Both the position numbers and the translations under genes were made by a program. Positions 37,447-46,136 of a stretch of 64,000 bases of DNA are shown one piece after another. The DNA comes from Caulobacter hibisci (GTDB taxonomy: Bacteria; Pseudomonadota; Alphaproteobacteria; Caulobacterales; Caulobacteraceae): positions 62,001 through 126,000 of the forward strand of contig NZ_JADWOX010000009.1 of NCBI RefSeq assembly GCF_016135805.1. The letters run 5' to 3'. The first letter of the stretch is position 1, and each line of letters opens with the position of its first letter. The notes beneath the pieces were generated by a model that searched no databases, was not told where the DNA came from, and saw only the letters and a list, made by a program, of their open reading frames with translations.

Positions 37447-38345
37447 GCCGCTTCATCGAGATCGTCGAGGTCGGTCCCCGCGACGGCCTGCAGAACGAGA
37501 AGGCCCTGCTCAGCGTCGAGGAAAAGCTCGACCTGATCCGCCGCCTGGAAGCCGCCGGCGCCCGCCGCACCGAGGTCGTCTCATTCGTCAATCCCAACCG
37601 CGTGCCTCAGATGGCCGGGGCCGAAGAGATCATGGACGCCCTGGGCGGCCCCGATCCCAAGCGCTCGCGCATCGGCCTGGTGCTCAACATGCGCGGCTGG
37701 GAACGCTGCCTCTCGACCGGCTGCGACGAGGCCAATGTCGTGGTTTGCGCCTCGGACGGCTTCGGGGTGAAGAACCAGGGCGCCACCGTCAACCAGCAGC
37801 TCGACACCCTGGCGGCCATCGTCGAGCGCCAGGCCGTCGAGGGCGGCCCGCCGATCACCGCCACCATCTCAGTCGCGTTCGGTTGCCCGTTCGACGGCGA
37901 GGTTTCGCAAGACCAGGTCGTGGCCATCGCCCGCGAGGCCGCTGCCATGAACGTGCCCGAGATCGCCATCGCCGACACCATCGGCGTCGCCGACCCGTGG
38001 ACGGTCCGCAAGCGCATCGACGCCGTCCGCGCCGCCGCACCCGACGCCCGCCTGCGCATGCATTTCCACGACACCCGCAACACGGGCCTGGCCAACGCCT
38101 TCGCCAGCGTCGAGGCCGGCGTCGACATCCTCGACGCCTCGGTCGGCGGCCTCGGCGGCTGTCCGTTCGCCCCGGCGGCGACGGGCAATATCGGCACCGA
38201 GGATCTGGTCTACATGCTGGAGCGGGCCGGGTTCGAGACCGGCTACGACCTGGAAGCCCTGATCGCCATCGGCCGCGACATCAGCGAACGCCTGGGCAAG
38301 GCCCCGGCGTCGTCGCTGGCGCGGGCGGGCGGGTTTCCCAAATAG
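37443..38345 (+). CDS. Hydroxymethylglutaryl-CoA lyase
   Basis: 300 residues, TIM-barrel metal enzyme that splits HMG-CoA into acetyl-CoA and acetoacetate in leucine breakdown. IEIVEVGPRDGLQNE is the DRE-TIM start, then VVSFVNPNRVPQM, ISVAFGCPFDG, ADTIGVADPWTV, MHFHDTRNTGLANAFASVEAG (metal His pair) and SVGGLGGCPFAPAATGNIGTEDLVYML, whose G-G-C-P-F-A holds the catalytic Cys. Its start overlaps the ArnT-like stop by 4 bp though the two functions seem unrelated. Confidence 0.93.
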   Translation: MSRFIEIVEVGPRDGLQNEKALLSVEEKLDLIRRLEAAGARRTEVVSFVNPNRVPQMAGAEEIMDALGGPDPKRSRIGLVLNMRGWERCLSTGCDEANVVVCASDGFGVKNQGATVNQQLDTLAAIVERQAVEGGPPITATISVAFGCPFDGEVSQDQVVAIAREAAAMNVPEIAIADTIGVADPWTVRKRIDAVRAAAPDARLRMHFHDTRNTGLANAFASVEAGVDILDASVGGLGGCPFAPAATGNIGTEDLVYMLERAGFETGYDLEALIAIGRDISERLGKAPASSLARAGGFPK

Positions 38346-38509
38346 TCCCTCTCCCCTTGGGAGAGGGTGGCCCCGCGGAGCGGGGTCGGGTGAGGGGTCG
38401 CACAAACAGAAACGCCGCGACAGCCGATCAGCCGCCGCGGCGTTGGATTTCTGAGAGACCCCTCATCCGTCGCCTTTCGGCGACACCTTCTCCCGCAAGG
38501 GGAGAAGGA
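38346..38509. repeat. Intergenic palindromic element, family D1, copy 1
   Basis: Ends CCCTCTCCCCTTGGGAGAGGG and CCTTCTCCCGCAAGGGGAGAAGG; inner hairpin AACGCCGCG..CGCGGCGTT (near 38411-38443) and GTCGCCTTTCGGCGAC. It fills the gap between the converging HMG-CoA lyase and SpsF-like genes. A second copy with the same GTGAGGGGTCG and GAGAGACCCCTCATCC parts is at 41259-41420. Confidence 0.8.
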
Positions 38510-38511
38510 AA

Positions 38512-39216
38512 CTACGCCGCGAAGCGGCCCAGGTCCTGGCGGCTCTCCACCAGGTCCAGCACGTCGCCCATGCGGAAGCCCGGATCGACCGGGTGCAGGG
38601 CGTCGTAGATCGAGCGGGCGAAGGCGAGATCGGCCGGGGTCTTCACGCGCCAGTCGAGGCCCGACCAGTCGCGCACGGCCCGCAGGTGGGCGTGGCGGAA
38701 GCGGCCGGCCTGCTCGCGGATGGCGGCGGTCGGCGAGATGCGGGCCAGCGGGTCGCGTTCTTCGGCGGCGGCGGTGCGCAGGGTCTGGGCGGTGACCACC
38801 TCGACCTCCAGCCCGGCCGGATAGGTGCGGTGCACGCGGTTGGAGGCGTAGTCGGCGCCGGTGCTCAGGGCCAGGCGGACCGTCTGGTCGATCAGGCCCG
38901 GATCGACGAAGGGCGCGTCGCCCTTCAGCCGGACGATGTGGCTGACCGGGCCGGCGGCCTCGGCGCAGCGGGCGATGCGATCGAGAATGTCGGCGCCCGC
39001 CCCGCGATGGACGGTGACGCCGCGCGAGACCAGGAAGCCGGCCAGAGCGTCGTCGGGCGCCTGGTCGCTGGTGGCGACGATGATCTTGGAAAGGGTGCGC
39101 GCCTCGCGGATCCGCTCCAGCTGGCGCAGGATCATCGGCTGGCCCTGAAGGGTCGCCATCGCCTTGCCGGGCAGACGGCTGGAGCCCATGCGGGCCTGCA
39201 GGACAGCGAGGATCAT
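38512..39216 (-). CDS. SpsF-like cytidylyltransferase
   Basis: 234 residues. ILAVLQARMGSSRLPGKAMATLQGQPMI is the nucleotide loop of the CMP-Kdo/CMP-neuraminate-type transferases of the SpsF family; SKIIVATSDQAPDDAL, VHRGAGADILDRI and HIVRLKGDAPFVDP are further signatures. Proteins of this kind activate nonulosonic or related sugars for spore coat, flagellin or polysaccharide decoration. It lies 70 bp downstream of an aldo/keto reductase on the same strand, a pairing often seen in such clusters, but no neuB or other sugar genes are near. Confidence 0.85.
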   Translation of the reverse strand: MILAVLQARMGSSRLPGKAMATLQGQPMILRQLERIREARTLSKIIVATSDQAPDDALAGFLVSRGVTVHRGAGADILDRIARCAEAAGPVSHIVRLKGDAPFVDPGLIDQTVRLALSTGADYASNRVHRTYPAGLEVEVVTAQTLRTAAAEERDPLARISPTAAIREQAGRFRHAHLRAVRDWSGLDWRVKTPADLAFARSIYDALHPVDPGFRMGDVLDLVESRQDLGRFAA

Positions 39217-39286
39217 CGGCTTTGCCTCCCTTCGAGGCGTCTTCTCGGTTCTTTTTTGAACCTTGAGCTTCGAGTCGGGCGCCCCG

Positions 39287-40162
39287 CTAGGCGACCCAAC
39301 GTCGCGGGTCGAGGGCCACCGGATCGTCGATGGCCATCTCGTCCCAGTCGAGGTCCGGCGGCGGGCTGGAAGCGGCGGCGACGACGGCCGACAGTTCGGC
39401 GGCCGAGGTCACGCCGACGATCACGGCCGAGGCTTCCGTGCGCGACAGGGCAAAGCCGAGGGCGGCTTGCAGCGGGTCGGAACGGCCCTCGGCGATCATC
39501 CGGCGCACGCGCGACAGGCGGCCCGAGGCCCCCTTCAGCTGGGCCGGCACGCGGTCGGGCGGCAGGAACAGCAGGCCGTTGAGGAAGATCGAGCGCAGCT
39601 GCACCTCGACGCCCATGCCGGCGATGCGTTGCAGCGAGCCGTCGGCCAGCAGGCGCTGGTCGAGCAGGCTGGCCGGCGCCTGGATGATGTCGGGCTTGAA
39701 GCGGCGGGCCACGCCGACCGGATCGTCGGTGGCGTGGGCGGAAATGCCGATGTTGCGGAACAGGCCCTGCTCGCGCAGGCGCAGCAGGCGGTCCCACATG
39801 GCCGGGCCATGGACGCCGAACAGTTCCGACGGCGATTGAACGACGATGGTGTCGGCGCGCTCCAGGCCCAGGCGGCGCAGCGAGGCGCGGGCCTCGGCCT
39901 CGACGAAGTCCGGCCCACGGTCAGCGCGGGCGGCGGCCAGGCAGACGCGGGTCGAGACGGGACGCGGGATCAGGTCGCCGAGCACGGATTCCGAACGGCC
40001 ATAGACGCCCGAGACGTCCAGCACCGACAGGCGGGCGCGGGCGGCGATGTTCAGGATGTCACGCGCCTCGATCTCCGGTGAACGCGAACGCGGCGACGCG
40101 TTCATGCCATCCAGCCCGAACTGGGCGGCGGCGAGACCGAGCTTGGAGACGGTGAGCGACAT
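39287..40162 (-). CDS. Aldo/keto reductase family protein
   Basis: 291 residues from ATG 40162. MSLTVSKLGLAAAQFGLDGM opens the barrel; LSVLDVSGVYGRSESVLGDLI carries the catalytic Asp and Tyr of AKRs; ERADTIVVQSPSELFG, IGISAHATDDPVGVARRF and VIVGVTSAAELSAVV are conserved. The usual catalytic Lys and His are not obvious (QSPSEL replaces the LHW-like segment), so enzymatic activity is uncertain. It precedes the SpsF-like gene. The open frame extends upstream, overlapping xdhC, and was not followed. Confidence 0.8.
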   Translation of the reverse strand: MSLTVSKLGLAAAQFGLDGMNASPRSRSPEIEARDILNIAARARLSVLDVSGVYGRSESVLGDLIPRPVSTRVCLAAARADRGPDFVEAEARASLRRLGLERADTIVVQSPSELFGVHGPAMWDRLLRLREQGLFRNIGISAHATDDPVGVARRFKPDIIQAPASLLDQRLLADGSLQRIAGMGVEVQLRSIFLNGLLFLPPDRVPAQLKGASGRLSRVRRMIAEGRSDPLQAALGFALSRTEASAVIVGVTSAAELSAVVAAASSPPPDLDWDEMAIDDPVALDPRRWVA

Positions 40163-40262
40163 GAAATTCCGCGTCGGGTGAGCACCAATTGAAACCGACC
40201 GTACGCGCCAAGGTTTGAAGAAGGCGTTTCTGGAACCTTGCCGAGGGGTTAAGATCGAGCCC

Positions 40263-41258
40263 ATGGACCCGACCGATCCCGCCGCTCCTTCCGGCGCCGA
40301 ATGGCCCCTGCACGGACTGGCCGACGACGTCCGGCCGGCCCTCGCCCGCGCCCTGGCGGAAGGACCGACGGTGCTGGCCACCATCGTCGCCCTGGAGGGC
40401 GGCGGCCCGCGCCCGGTCGGCACGCAGATGCTGTTCGGACAAGGCTTCGCGTCCGGCTTCCTGTCGGGCGGCTGCATCGAGGGCGACGTCGAGATCCATG
40501 CCCAGGAGGTGCTGGAGACGGGCCGACCGAAGCGCCTGGTCTATGGCGAGGGCAGCCCCTGGCCGGACATCCGGCTGCTGTGCGGCGCGCGCGTCGAAAT
40601 CCTGGTCGAGCATCTCGACAGTGACGACGCGGCCGCGCGCGACCTTTTGACTCATGCAACCCAAAGACGGCCGGCCCTGTGGTTCAGCGACGGGATTCGG
40701 CGGGTCTGCGCGCCGGCCGGGGCGACTCCGGTCGTCTGGCCAGGCGTCTTCGTGCGCCGCTTCGATCCCGTCTCGCGGCTGGTGGTGATGGGCGGCGACC
40801 CGACCGCCCTGGCCCTGGCCAGTCTCGGCGCCCAGGCCGGCTTCGAGACCACCCTGGTCCGCCCCAAGGGTCCGCTCGCCGCGCCGCCCCTGGCCGGCGT
40901 CGCCTACAGCCGCGCAGCCCCCGCCGAGGCCCTGGCCGCCATCGGCCTCGACGCCTGGACGGCGGTGGCGGTGTGCAGCCACGACATGACCCTGGACCAC
41001 CAGGCCCTGCTGGCCGCCCTGCCCTCGCGCTGTTCATACGTGGGCCTGCTGGGCGCGCGGCGGCGGCTGGCCGAACGGCTGGCGGCCTTGCGGGCGTCGG
41101 GGCTGACGGAGCGGGACCTCGTCAAGCTCCGCGCGCCGATCGGCCTGGATCTCGGCGGCAAGGCGCCGTTCGAGGTGGCGATCGCCGTGATCGGCGAGAT
41201 CATCGCCACGCGGCACGGGCAGCCGGCGCTGGAGCGGCGGGCGGAGGTCGCTTTCTGA
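40263..41258 (+). CDS. xdhC: XdhC/CoxI-family molybdenum enzyme maturation factor
   Basis: 331 residues. LATIVALEGGGPRPVGTQMLFG and GFLSGGCIEGDVEIHAQEVL form the N-terminal XdhC/CoxI domain, LLCGARVEILVE follows, and the C-terminal Rossmann domain has RLVVMGGDPTALALASLGAQAG and YVGLLGARRRLAERLAAL. This family binds molybdenum cofactor, helps add the equatorial sulfur and inserts it into xanthine-oxidase-type enzymes. The matching enzyme is probably the two-subunit hydroxylase at 47005-49736. ATG 40263 chosen. Confidence 0.88.
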   Translation: MDPTDPAAPSGAEWPLHGLADDVRPALARALAEGPTVLATIVALEGGGPRPVGTQMLFGQGFASGFLSGGCIEGDVEIHAQEVLETGRPKRLVYGEGSPWPDIRLLCGARVEILVEHLDSDDAAARDLLTHATQRRPALWFSDGIRRVCAPAGATPVVWPGVFVRRFDPVSRLVVMGGDPTALALASLGAQAGFETTLVRPKGPLAAPPLAGVAYSRAAPAEALAAIGLDAWTAVAVCSHDMTLDHQALLAALPSRCSYVGLLGARRRLAERLAALRASGLTERDLVKLRAPIGLDLGGKAPFEVAIAVIGEIIATRHGQPALERRAEVAF

Positions 41259-41420
41259 TCCCTCTCCCCTTGCGGGAGAGGGTGGCCTCCGAAGGAGGTC
41301 GGGTGAGGGGTCGATGACCCGATCAACCGCGAAACAGAGCGGCCGGGTGCGGCCTTTGAAGTCTGAGAGACCCCTCATCCGACGGCTTCGCCGCCACCTT
41401 CTCCCGCAAGGGGAGAAGGG
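41259..41420. repeat. Intergenic palindromic element, family D1, copy 2
   Basis: Ends CCCTCTCCCCTTGCGGGAGAG and CACCTTCTCCCGCAAGGGGAG, inner hairpins CCTCCGAAGGAGG and GGCTTCGCCGCC. It lies between converging xdhC and moaC. GGGTGAGGGGTCG and CTGAGAGACCCCTCATCC are shared with 38346-38509. Confidence 0.8.
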
Positions 41421-41888
41421 TCAGATTTTCCAATCCCCCGACTTCCCGCCCGTCTTCTCGACCAGTCGCACGGCCTCGATGACCATGCCCTTCTCGGCGG
41501 CCTTGAGCATGTCGTAGATCGTCAGGCAGGCCACCGACACGGCGGTCAGCGCCTCCATCTCGACCCCTGTCGGCCCCGTGGTCTTGACGCGAGCGACAAC
41601 GGAAAGCCCGCCCTCGCCGGGCTCGACCTCGACCACCACCTTCGACAGGGCCAGCGGGTGGCACAGGGGGATCAGGTCGGACGTCTTCTTGGCGGCCATG
41701 ACCCCGGCCAGCTCGGCCACGGCGCGGACGTCGCCCTTGCGGCCGGTTCCCGACACGGCCAGGGCCAGGGTCTCCGGCGTCATCCGCACGAAGCCCTCGG
41801 CCACCGCCTCGCGCACGGTCGAAGCCTTGTCGGAGACGTCGACCATCCGGGCCCGGCCCTGGTCGTCGATGTGGGTCAGCTTGCTCAC
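41421..41888 (-). CDS. moaC: Cyclic pyranopterin monophosphate synthase
   Basis: 155 residues; with MoaA it turns GTP into cyclic pyranopterin monophosphate. [38 protein letters not shown] (with the conserved His), [26 protein letters not shown] and [10 protein letters not shown] are strict MoaC signatures; the product has full length. It is the last of five moa genes on this strand and follows moaB by 13 bp. Confidence 0.97.
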   Translation of the reverse strand: MSKLTHIDDQGRARMVDVSDKASTVREAVAEGFVRMTPETLALAVSGTGRKGDVRAVAELAGVMAAKKTSDLIPLCHPLALSKVVVEVEPGEGGLSVVARVKTTGPTGVEMEALTAVSVACLTIYDMLKAAEKGMVIEAVRLVEKTGGKSGDWKI

Positions 41889-41901
41889 CGTTCCAGAAGC
41901 C

Positions 41902-42450
41902 CTATCGCTCTAGAAGTCGAGGCATCAGCTCGACCATGTTGCAAGGCTTGTGGCGGCTGTCGAGCTGCGGGCCGATGACCTTGTCCCAGCCGTCCTTCAC
42001 CGCCCCGTTCGAGCCCGGCAGGCAGAACACGAACACGCCGTCGATGATGCCGGCCGTGGCCCGTGACTGCAGGGTCGAGAGCCCGACCGTGGCGTAGGAC
42101 ACCAGGTGGAACACCACCGAAAAGCCGTCGATGACCTTGTCGAACAGCGGCTCCAGCGCCTCGACCGTCACGTCGCGGCCGGTCAGGCCGGTGCCGCCGG
42201 TGGAGACCACCGCATCGACCTCGCCGCTCGCGATCCAGCCGCGTACGGTGGACCGGATCTTCTCGATGTCGTCGCGCACCACGGCCCGGCCGGCGAACGC
42301 ATGGCCAGCGGCCTTGACGCGCTCGATCAGGATCTCGCCCGAGGTGTCGCTGCGCTCGTCGCGGGTGTCGGAGACGGTGAGGATCGCCACCCGAACCGGC
42401 TTGAACGGCAGCTCCGGCTTGATCCCGCCGCCCGGGGTGAGGCCTGACAT
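41902..42450 (-). CDS. moaB: MoaB/MogA-type molybdenum cofactor protein
   Basis: 182 residues. [43 protein letters not shown] and [24 protein letters not shown] are molybdopterin-binding (MoCF) motifs; the GGTGL loop binds the pterin phosphate. Such proteins adenylylate molybdopterin before molybdate insertion, though E. coli MoaB itself seems inactive in this. The C-terminus [12 protein letters not shown] is typical of MoaB. moaC follows closely. Confidence 0.92.
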   Translation of the reverse strand: MSGLTPGGGIKPELPFKPVRVAILTVSDTRDERSDTSGEILIERVKAAGHAFAGRAVVRDDIEKIRSTVRGWIASGEVDAVVSTGGTGLTGRDVTVEALEPLFDKVIDGFSVVFHLVSYATVGLSTLQSRATAGIIDGVFVFCLPGSNGAVKDGWDKVIGPQLDSRHKPCNMVELMPRLLER

Positions 42451-42494
42451 GCGATAGCTCTCCTTGCCTTCGAACGATTGCGCGACGCCCGCGC

Positions 42495-42555
42495 CCTTCG
42501 ACAGGCTCAGGGCGAGGGCGACTGCAAAGGTTCCTCATCCTGAGCTTGTCGAAGG
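42495..42555. repeat. Intergenic inverted repeat, family E
   Basis: CCTTCGACAGGCTCAGGG at one end and CCTCATCCTGAGCTTGTCGAAGG at the other form an inverted repeat around GCGAGGGCGACTGCAAAGG. It sits between moaE and moaB. Only one copy is in the window; such CTTCGACA..TGAGC elements are common in Caulobacter relatives as far as I recall. Confidence 0.75.
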
Positions 42556-42576
42556 ACGAGGAACCGCTTCCACGGC

Positions 42577-43017
42577 CTAGTCCCAACGCTCCGCGTCGGT
42601 CATATCCTGCGCCGTCGGCTCGATCCAGCGAGCGCCGCCTGGGCCATGCTCCTTCTTCCAGAACGGGGCGCGGCTCTTCAGCCAGTCCATCAGGAAGTCG
42701 CAGGCCTCGAAGGCCGCCCGGCGATGCTTCGACGCGGTCGCCACGAACACCACCGCCTCGCCCGGCGCGATCCGGCCCACCCGGTGGACGATCCGCCAGT
42801 CCTGCAGGCCGAACCGCGCGGCGGCCCCGACCGCGAAGGCCTCGATCGCGCTTTCGGTGAAACCCGGATAGGCCTCCAGCTCCAAGATCGACGCGGCCCC
42901 GCCCTCGGCGCGGGCTAGGCCAACGAAGCTGGCCACCGCCCCGGTCTCGTCGCGGCCGGCGCAGAAGTCGCCCAGCAGCGCGCCGGGCTCGAACGGCGCC
43001 TCGGTCAGGGTGATCAT
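42577..43017 (-). CDS. moaE: Molybdopterin synthase catalytic subunit
   Basis: 146 residues; pairs with MoaD to add two sulfurs to cyclic pyranopterin monophosphate. GAVASFVGLARAE, LELEAYPGFTESAIEAFA, HRVGRIAPGEAVVFVATASKHRRAAFEACDFLMDWLKSRAPFWKKE contains the active-site Lys residues (SKHR and KSRAPFWKKE). Its start overlaps the moaD stop by 4 bp (ATGA), coupling the two synthase subunits. Confidence 0.96.
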   Translation of the reverse strand: MITLTEAPFEPGALLGDFCAGRDETGAVASFVGLARAEGGAASILELEAYPGFTESAIEAFAVGAAARFGLQDWRIVHRVGRIAPGEAVVFVATASKHRRAAFEACDFLMDWLKSRAPFWKKEHGPGGARWIEPTAQDMTDAERWD

Positions 43018-43253
43018 CCGCCGCTCATCGGCGGCAGGAAGGCGACCTCGGTGGCGGCCGCCAGCACGGCCTCGCCGCGCACCAGGGCCTTGTCGACGGC
43101 CACCTGCACGCCGGGACCGGCCAGGGCTTCGGCGAGGTCGGCGTCGTCATTGGCGATGGAAATGCGCAGGGCGGCCAGGCTGGCCGCCTCGACCTCGCGC
43201 TCGCGCCAGCCGGCCTGGTCGGCCAGGCGCCCGAACAGCAGCACGCGGGCCAT
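43014..43253 (-). CDS. moaD: Molybdopterin synthase sulfur carrier subunit
   Basis: 79-residue ubiquitin-fold protein. VLLFGRLADQAGWRER at the start and EVAFLPPMSGG at the end; the last Gly-Gly is adenylylated and thiocarboxylated. The length and double-glycine end leave little doubt. It lies 3 bp after moaA and overlaps moaE by 4 bp. Confidence 0.95.
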   Translation of the reverse strand: MARVLLFGRLADQAGWREREVEAASLAALRISIANDDADLAEALAGPGVQVAVDKALVRGEAVLAAATEVAFLPPMSGG

Positions 43254-43256
43254 CGC

Positions 43257-44276
43257 CTAGCCTCCGGTCGTCGACATGTGGCGGGCCACGGCCGGCCGGG
43301 GCGCGTCGACCTGGAAGTCATGGCCCTTGGGCTTGGATCCGATCGCCGCATGGATCGCCGCCACCAGCTCGCCGTCGGTCGCCCCGCCGCGCAGCACGGC
43401 CCGCAGGTCGCTGGCGTCGTCACGACCCAGGCAGGTGTGCAGGGTGCCGGTGCAGGTCAGCCGCACGCGATTGCAGGCCTCGCAGAAATTGTGGCTCAGC
43501 GGCGTGATGAAGCCCAGGCGCCCGCCGGTCTCCTCGACCTTGGCGTAGCGGGCCGGACCGCCGGTGGCGTAGGCCAGGTCCGTCAGGGTCCAGTACGACG
43601 CCAATTCGCGCCGCACCTCGCGCAGCGACAGGAACTGGTCGGTGCGGTCCTCGTCGATCTCGCCCAGGGGCATGGTCTCGATCAGGGTCATGTCGCAGCC
43701 GCGATCGTGCGCCCACTGGATCAGGGCCGGCAACTCGCCGGCGTTGTCGCGCTTCAGGGCCACGGCGTTGATCTTGACCTGGATCCCGGCCGCCAAGGCG
43801 GCGTCGATCCCGCCGATCACCTTGGCCACGTCGCCGCCGCGCGTCAGCCTGCGGAACAGGTCGGGCTTCAGCGTATCGAGCGAGACATTGATCCGCTCGA
43901 CGCCCAGCGCCGCCAGATGCTCGGCGTGCTGGGCCAGCTGGGTGCCATTGGTCGTAAGGGTCAGCTCGTCCAGGGCGCCGGTCTTCAAGTGGCGCGACAG
44001 GCTTTCGACCAGCCCCATGATCCCCTTGCGCACCAGCGGCTCGCCGCCCGTCAGGCGCAGCTTGCGCACGCCCAGGCCCACGAAGGTCGAGGCCAGGCGG
44101 TCCAGCTCCTCGAGCGTCAGCACCTCCGCCTTGGGCAGGAAGGTCATGTGCTCGGCCATGCAATAGACGCAGCGCAGGTCGCAGCGGTCGGTCACCGACA
44201 CCCGCAGATAGGTCACCGCCCGGCCAAAGCCGTCGATCAGGCGAGGGGTGTCGTCAGGGGACGTCATATCCGCCAT
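43257..44276 (-). CDS. moaA: GTP 3',8-cyclase
   Basis: Radical SAM enzyme, 339 residues. [21 protein letters not shown] carries the N-terminal CxxxCxxC cluster, [15 protein letters not shown] the SAM site, and [23 protein letters not shown] the C-terminal CxxC..C cluster that binds GTP. The C-terminal Gly-Gly (MSTTGG) needed for activity is present. ATG 44276 or 44267 could be the start; neither has a clear ribosome site. It heads the moaA-moaD-moaE-moaB-moaC run and is divergent from mocA with a 37-bp gap. Confidence 0.96.
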   Translation of the reverse strand: MADMTSPDDTPRLIDGFGRAVTYLRVSVTDRCDLRCVYCMAEHMTFLPKAEVLTLEELDRLASTFVGLGVRKLRLTGGEPLVRKGIMGLVESLSRHLKTGALDELTLTTNGTQLAQHAEHLAALGVERINVSLDTLKPDLFRRLTRGGDVAKVIGGIDAALAAGIQVKINAVALKRDNAGELPALIQWAHDRGCDMTLIETMPLGEIDEDRTDQFLSLREVRRELASYWTLTDLAYATGGPARYAKVEETGGRLGFITPLSHNFCEACNRVRLTCTGTLHTCLGRDDASDLRAVLRGGATDGELVAAIHAAIGSKPKGHDFQVDAPRPAVARHMSTTGG

Positions 44277-44313
44277 AGAATAGGCGTCTCGGGGCTCGGC
44301 GGAAAGGGAACTG

Positions 44314-44910
44314 ATGCGGCTTGAGGCCATCGTTCTGGCGGCGGGGGCCGCGCGGCGCTTCGGCGGGGGCAAGCTGGCCGCCGATTACCGGGGCCGACCG
44401 CTGCTCGATCACGCCCTGGACGCCGCCCTGGACGCACCGGCCAGGACCGTGACCGTGGCGCTCCGCCCCGGCGACGCGGCGAGCCTGGCGCTGGTTGAGG
44501 CCCGCCCCGACGCCCGCCTGCGCCCCTTGGCCGCGCCGGACGCCGACGAGGGGCTGGGCGCCTCGCTGCGCACGGCGATCCTGGCCCTGCCGGCCGACGC
44601 CGACGGCGCCTTCGTGTTTCTCGGCGACATGCCCCTTATTCCCCGCGGCCTGGCCGCGCGCCTGGCCCAGGCTCTCGACGCCGGCGCGGGGATCGTCGCT
44701 CCGGTCCAGGCCGGCCGTCGCGGCCATCCGGTGCTGTTCGCCCGCCGCTGGTTCGACGATCTGGCCGCCCTCAGCGGCGATCGCGGCGCCCAGGGGGTGC
44801 TGGCCAAGGCCGGCGACGACCTCGTCCTGGTCGAGACCGACGATCCGGGCGTGCTGTTCGACGTCGATCTGCGCGAAGACCTGGTGCGAGAACCGGGCGC
44901 GGTCGCCTAG
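44314..44910 (+). CDS. mocA: Molybdenum cofactor cytidylyltransferase (MocA/MobA-like)
   Basis: 198 residues. [21 protein letters not shown] is the nucleotide loop, [21 protein letters not shown] the metal site, and [30 protein letters not shown] the MocA signature. It attaches CMP to Mo-molybdopterin, giving the dinucleotide form used by xanthine-oxidase-type hydroxylases; this suits the neighbouring IorAB-like pair and XdhC. It converges with a membrane-protein gene with a 4-bp overlap. Confidence 0.92.
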   Translation: MRLEAIVLAAGAARRFGGGKLAADYRGRPLLDHALDAALDAPARTVTVALRPGDAASLALVEARPDARLRPLAAPDADEGLGASLRTAILALPADADGAFVFLGDMPLIPRGLAARLAQALDAGAGIVAPVQAGRRGHPVLFARRWFDDLAALSGDRGAQGVLAKAGDDLVLVETDDPGVLFDVDLREDLVREPGAVA

Positions 44911-45323
44911 CCCTCCAGCGCGGCCCGCCGGGTCTCGCGCCAGTGCAGCCAGACACCCAGGGCCAGGGTGAGCAGGATGGCGTAGCTCCAGACGGCCAGG
45001 CTCATCATGTAGGTGTTGATGGTCACCCGCAGGTCGATGAGGGCCGCCAGGTGCGAGACCACCGCCACCAGCTGGAAGGCCGCGATGGCCACGGTCCACA
45101 ACAGGCGCGAGCGCACCGACTCCCACATGAAGAGGACCGCCGTCAGGACGTCGACCACCATCAGCCCGACGTCGGGATTGATCCGGCTGTGGCGGAAGAT
45201 CACCAGCGAGGCCGCCCACGAACCGAGCACGACGATGGCGATGCGGCTGGCCGAAGGGCCGCCGCGCCAGAACGCCAGGCCGCAGATGGCCAGCGCCAGG
45301 AAGAGATAGAAATAGGCCGACAC
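44907..45323 (-). CDS. Hypothetical membrane protein, four TM helices, 138 aa
   Basis: Starting at GTG 45323 with GGGGGTG upstream. Segments: VSAYFYLFLALAICGLAFW, IAIVVLGSWAASLVIF, LLWTVAIAAFQLVAVVSHLA and YMMSLAVWSYAILLTLALGVWL. DVGLMVVDVLTAVLFMWESVRS makes a fifth, weaker hydrophobic stretch. No known motif. The pattern is loosely like 34233-34655. An earlier TTG start is possible but lacks a ribosome site. Confidence 0.7.
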   Translation of the reverse strand: MSAYFYLFLALAICGLAFWRGGPSASRIAIVVLGSWAASLVIFRHSRINPDVGLMVVDVLTAVLFMWESVRSRLLWTVAIAAFQLVAVVSHLAALIDLRVTINTYMMSLAVWSYAILLTLALGVWLHWRETRRAALEG

Positions 45324-45361
45324 GCGTACACCCCCAGTCACCGCATCAGGTTGACGCAAGT

Positions 45362-45391
45362 CCGGCCCGGATCAAGTGCGATCCGGGCCGG
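45362..45391. repeat. Perfect 12-bp dyad
   Basis: CCGGCCCGGATC and GATCCGGGCCGG around AAGTGC, between the membrane-protein gene and the small gene at 45440. There is no T run on either side, so it is more like a small palindromic element than a terminator. Confidence 0.6.
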
Positions 45392-45439
45392 AGTTACGCC
45401 TTGGATGTCGGCGGCGCCCTGACCGGCAGGGATAGCCTT

Positions 45440-45655
45440 TCAGTGCCGCGTCTTCTCGCCTTCGCAGAGAATCCGGCGGATTTCATCGACGACGCGCACC
45501 GCGCCGTCGGCGTCGTCCGCCGCTTCCATGTCGACGAGCCGGCGCAACAGCACCGTCAGCACCCGTCGCTGGGTCGGACCCAAGGAGCGAATGCACCGCC
45601 CGAACTCGGCGGCCTCCTCGATGGCCGGATCCATGGTCGCCAGGACCGCGCTCAT
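45440..45655 (-). CDS. Hypothetical small helical protein, 71 aa
   Basis: ATG 45655: MSAVLATMDPAIEEAAEFGR, then CIRSLGPTQRRVLTVLLRRLVDMEAADDADGAVRVVDEIRRIL. Charged and helical, no TM, cytosolic. The LGPTQRRVLTVLLRRL stretch could be a short helix-turn-helix, but this is not firm. It lies 35 bp after the next small gene on the same strand, so the two form a pair. Confidence 0.6.
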   Translation of the reverse strand: MSAVLATMDPAIEEAAEFGRCIRSLGPTQRRVLTVLLRRLVDMEAADDADGAVRVVDEIRRILCEGEKTRH

Positions 45656-45690
45656 GCCGCGCTCTCCATCACAAACCTCCCCCGAAGCGA

Positions 45691-46044
45691 TCAGGCGGCC
45701 CGGCCGCCGTCGACCGCGCGCAAGCCGGAGGTGCGCGGCGTGTCGCCGCCCTCGACCTTGCCCAGGTCGCCTTGGGCCAGGGCCCCGCAACCGATCTGCG
45801 AACGGACCTCGGCGAGATCGCCGTGCGCCTTCACGATCGTGCGGCGGGCCGACAGGATGTGGGTCAGGGTGACGCCCAGGGTCTCCAGGGCTTCCTGGCC
45901 GATCACGGCCGACAGCTGCGCGTCCAGCCGCAGCGTGGGCAGCAAGCCCATCAGCTCGGCGGTTTCACGCACGGCCGCGTCGATGGCGGCTTCGGCTTGT
46001 TTCAGTTTTTCGGCCCCGGCTCGGGCTGCGTCGCTGCGCTTCAT
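45691..46044 (-). CDS. Hypothetical helical protein, 117 aa
   Basis: ATG 46044 with GGGAGAG upstream. MKRSDAARAGAEKLKQAEAAIDAAVRETAE looks coiled coil; LMGLLPTLRLDAQLSAVIGQEALETLGVTLTHILSARRTIVKAHGDL is a second helical segment; the C-terminus is Gly/Ser rich. Not recognised; it has the look of a small phasin-like or regulator-linked protein. It lies between the LuxR-type gene and the 71-residue gene, all on the minus strand. Confidence 0.65.
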   Translation of the reverse strand: MKRSDAARAGAEKLKQAEAAIDAAVRETAELMGLLPTLRLDAQLSAVIGQEALETLGVTLTHILSARRTIVKAHGDLAEVRSQIGCGALAQGDLGKVEGGDTPRTSGLRAVDGGRAA

Positions 46045-46136
46045 GCAAGACTCTCCCACTCGCGCGGGCGCCCCCCGCACGTTCAAAGGCTTGGATTGTT
46101 GGAAACTCGGTTTTTCGACTGGCCCGAGACCGACGA

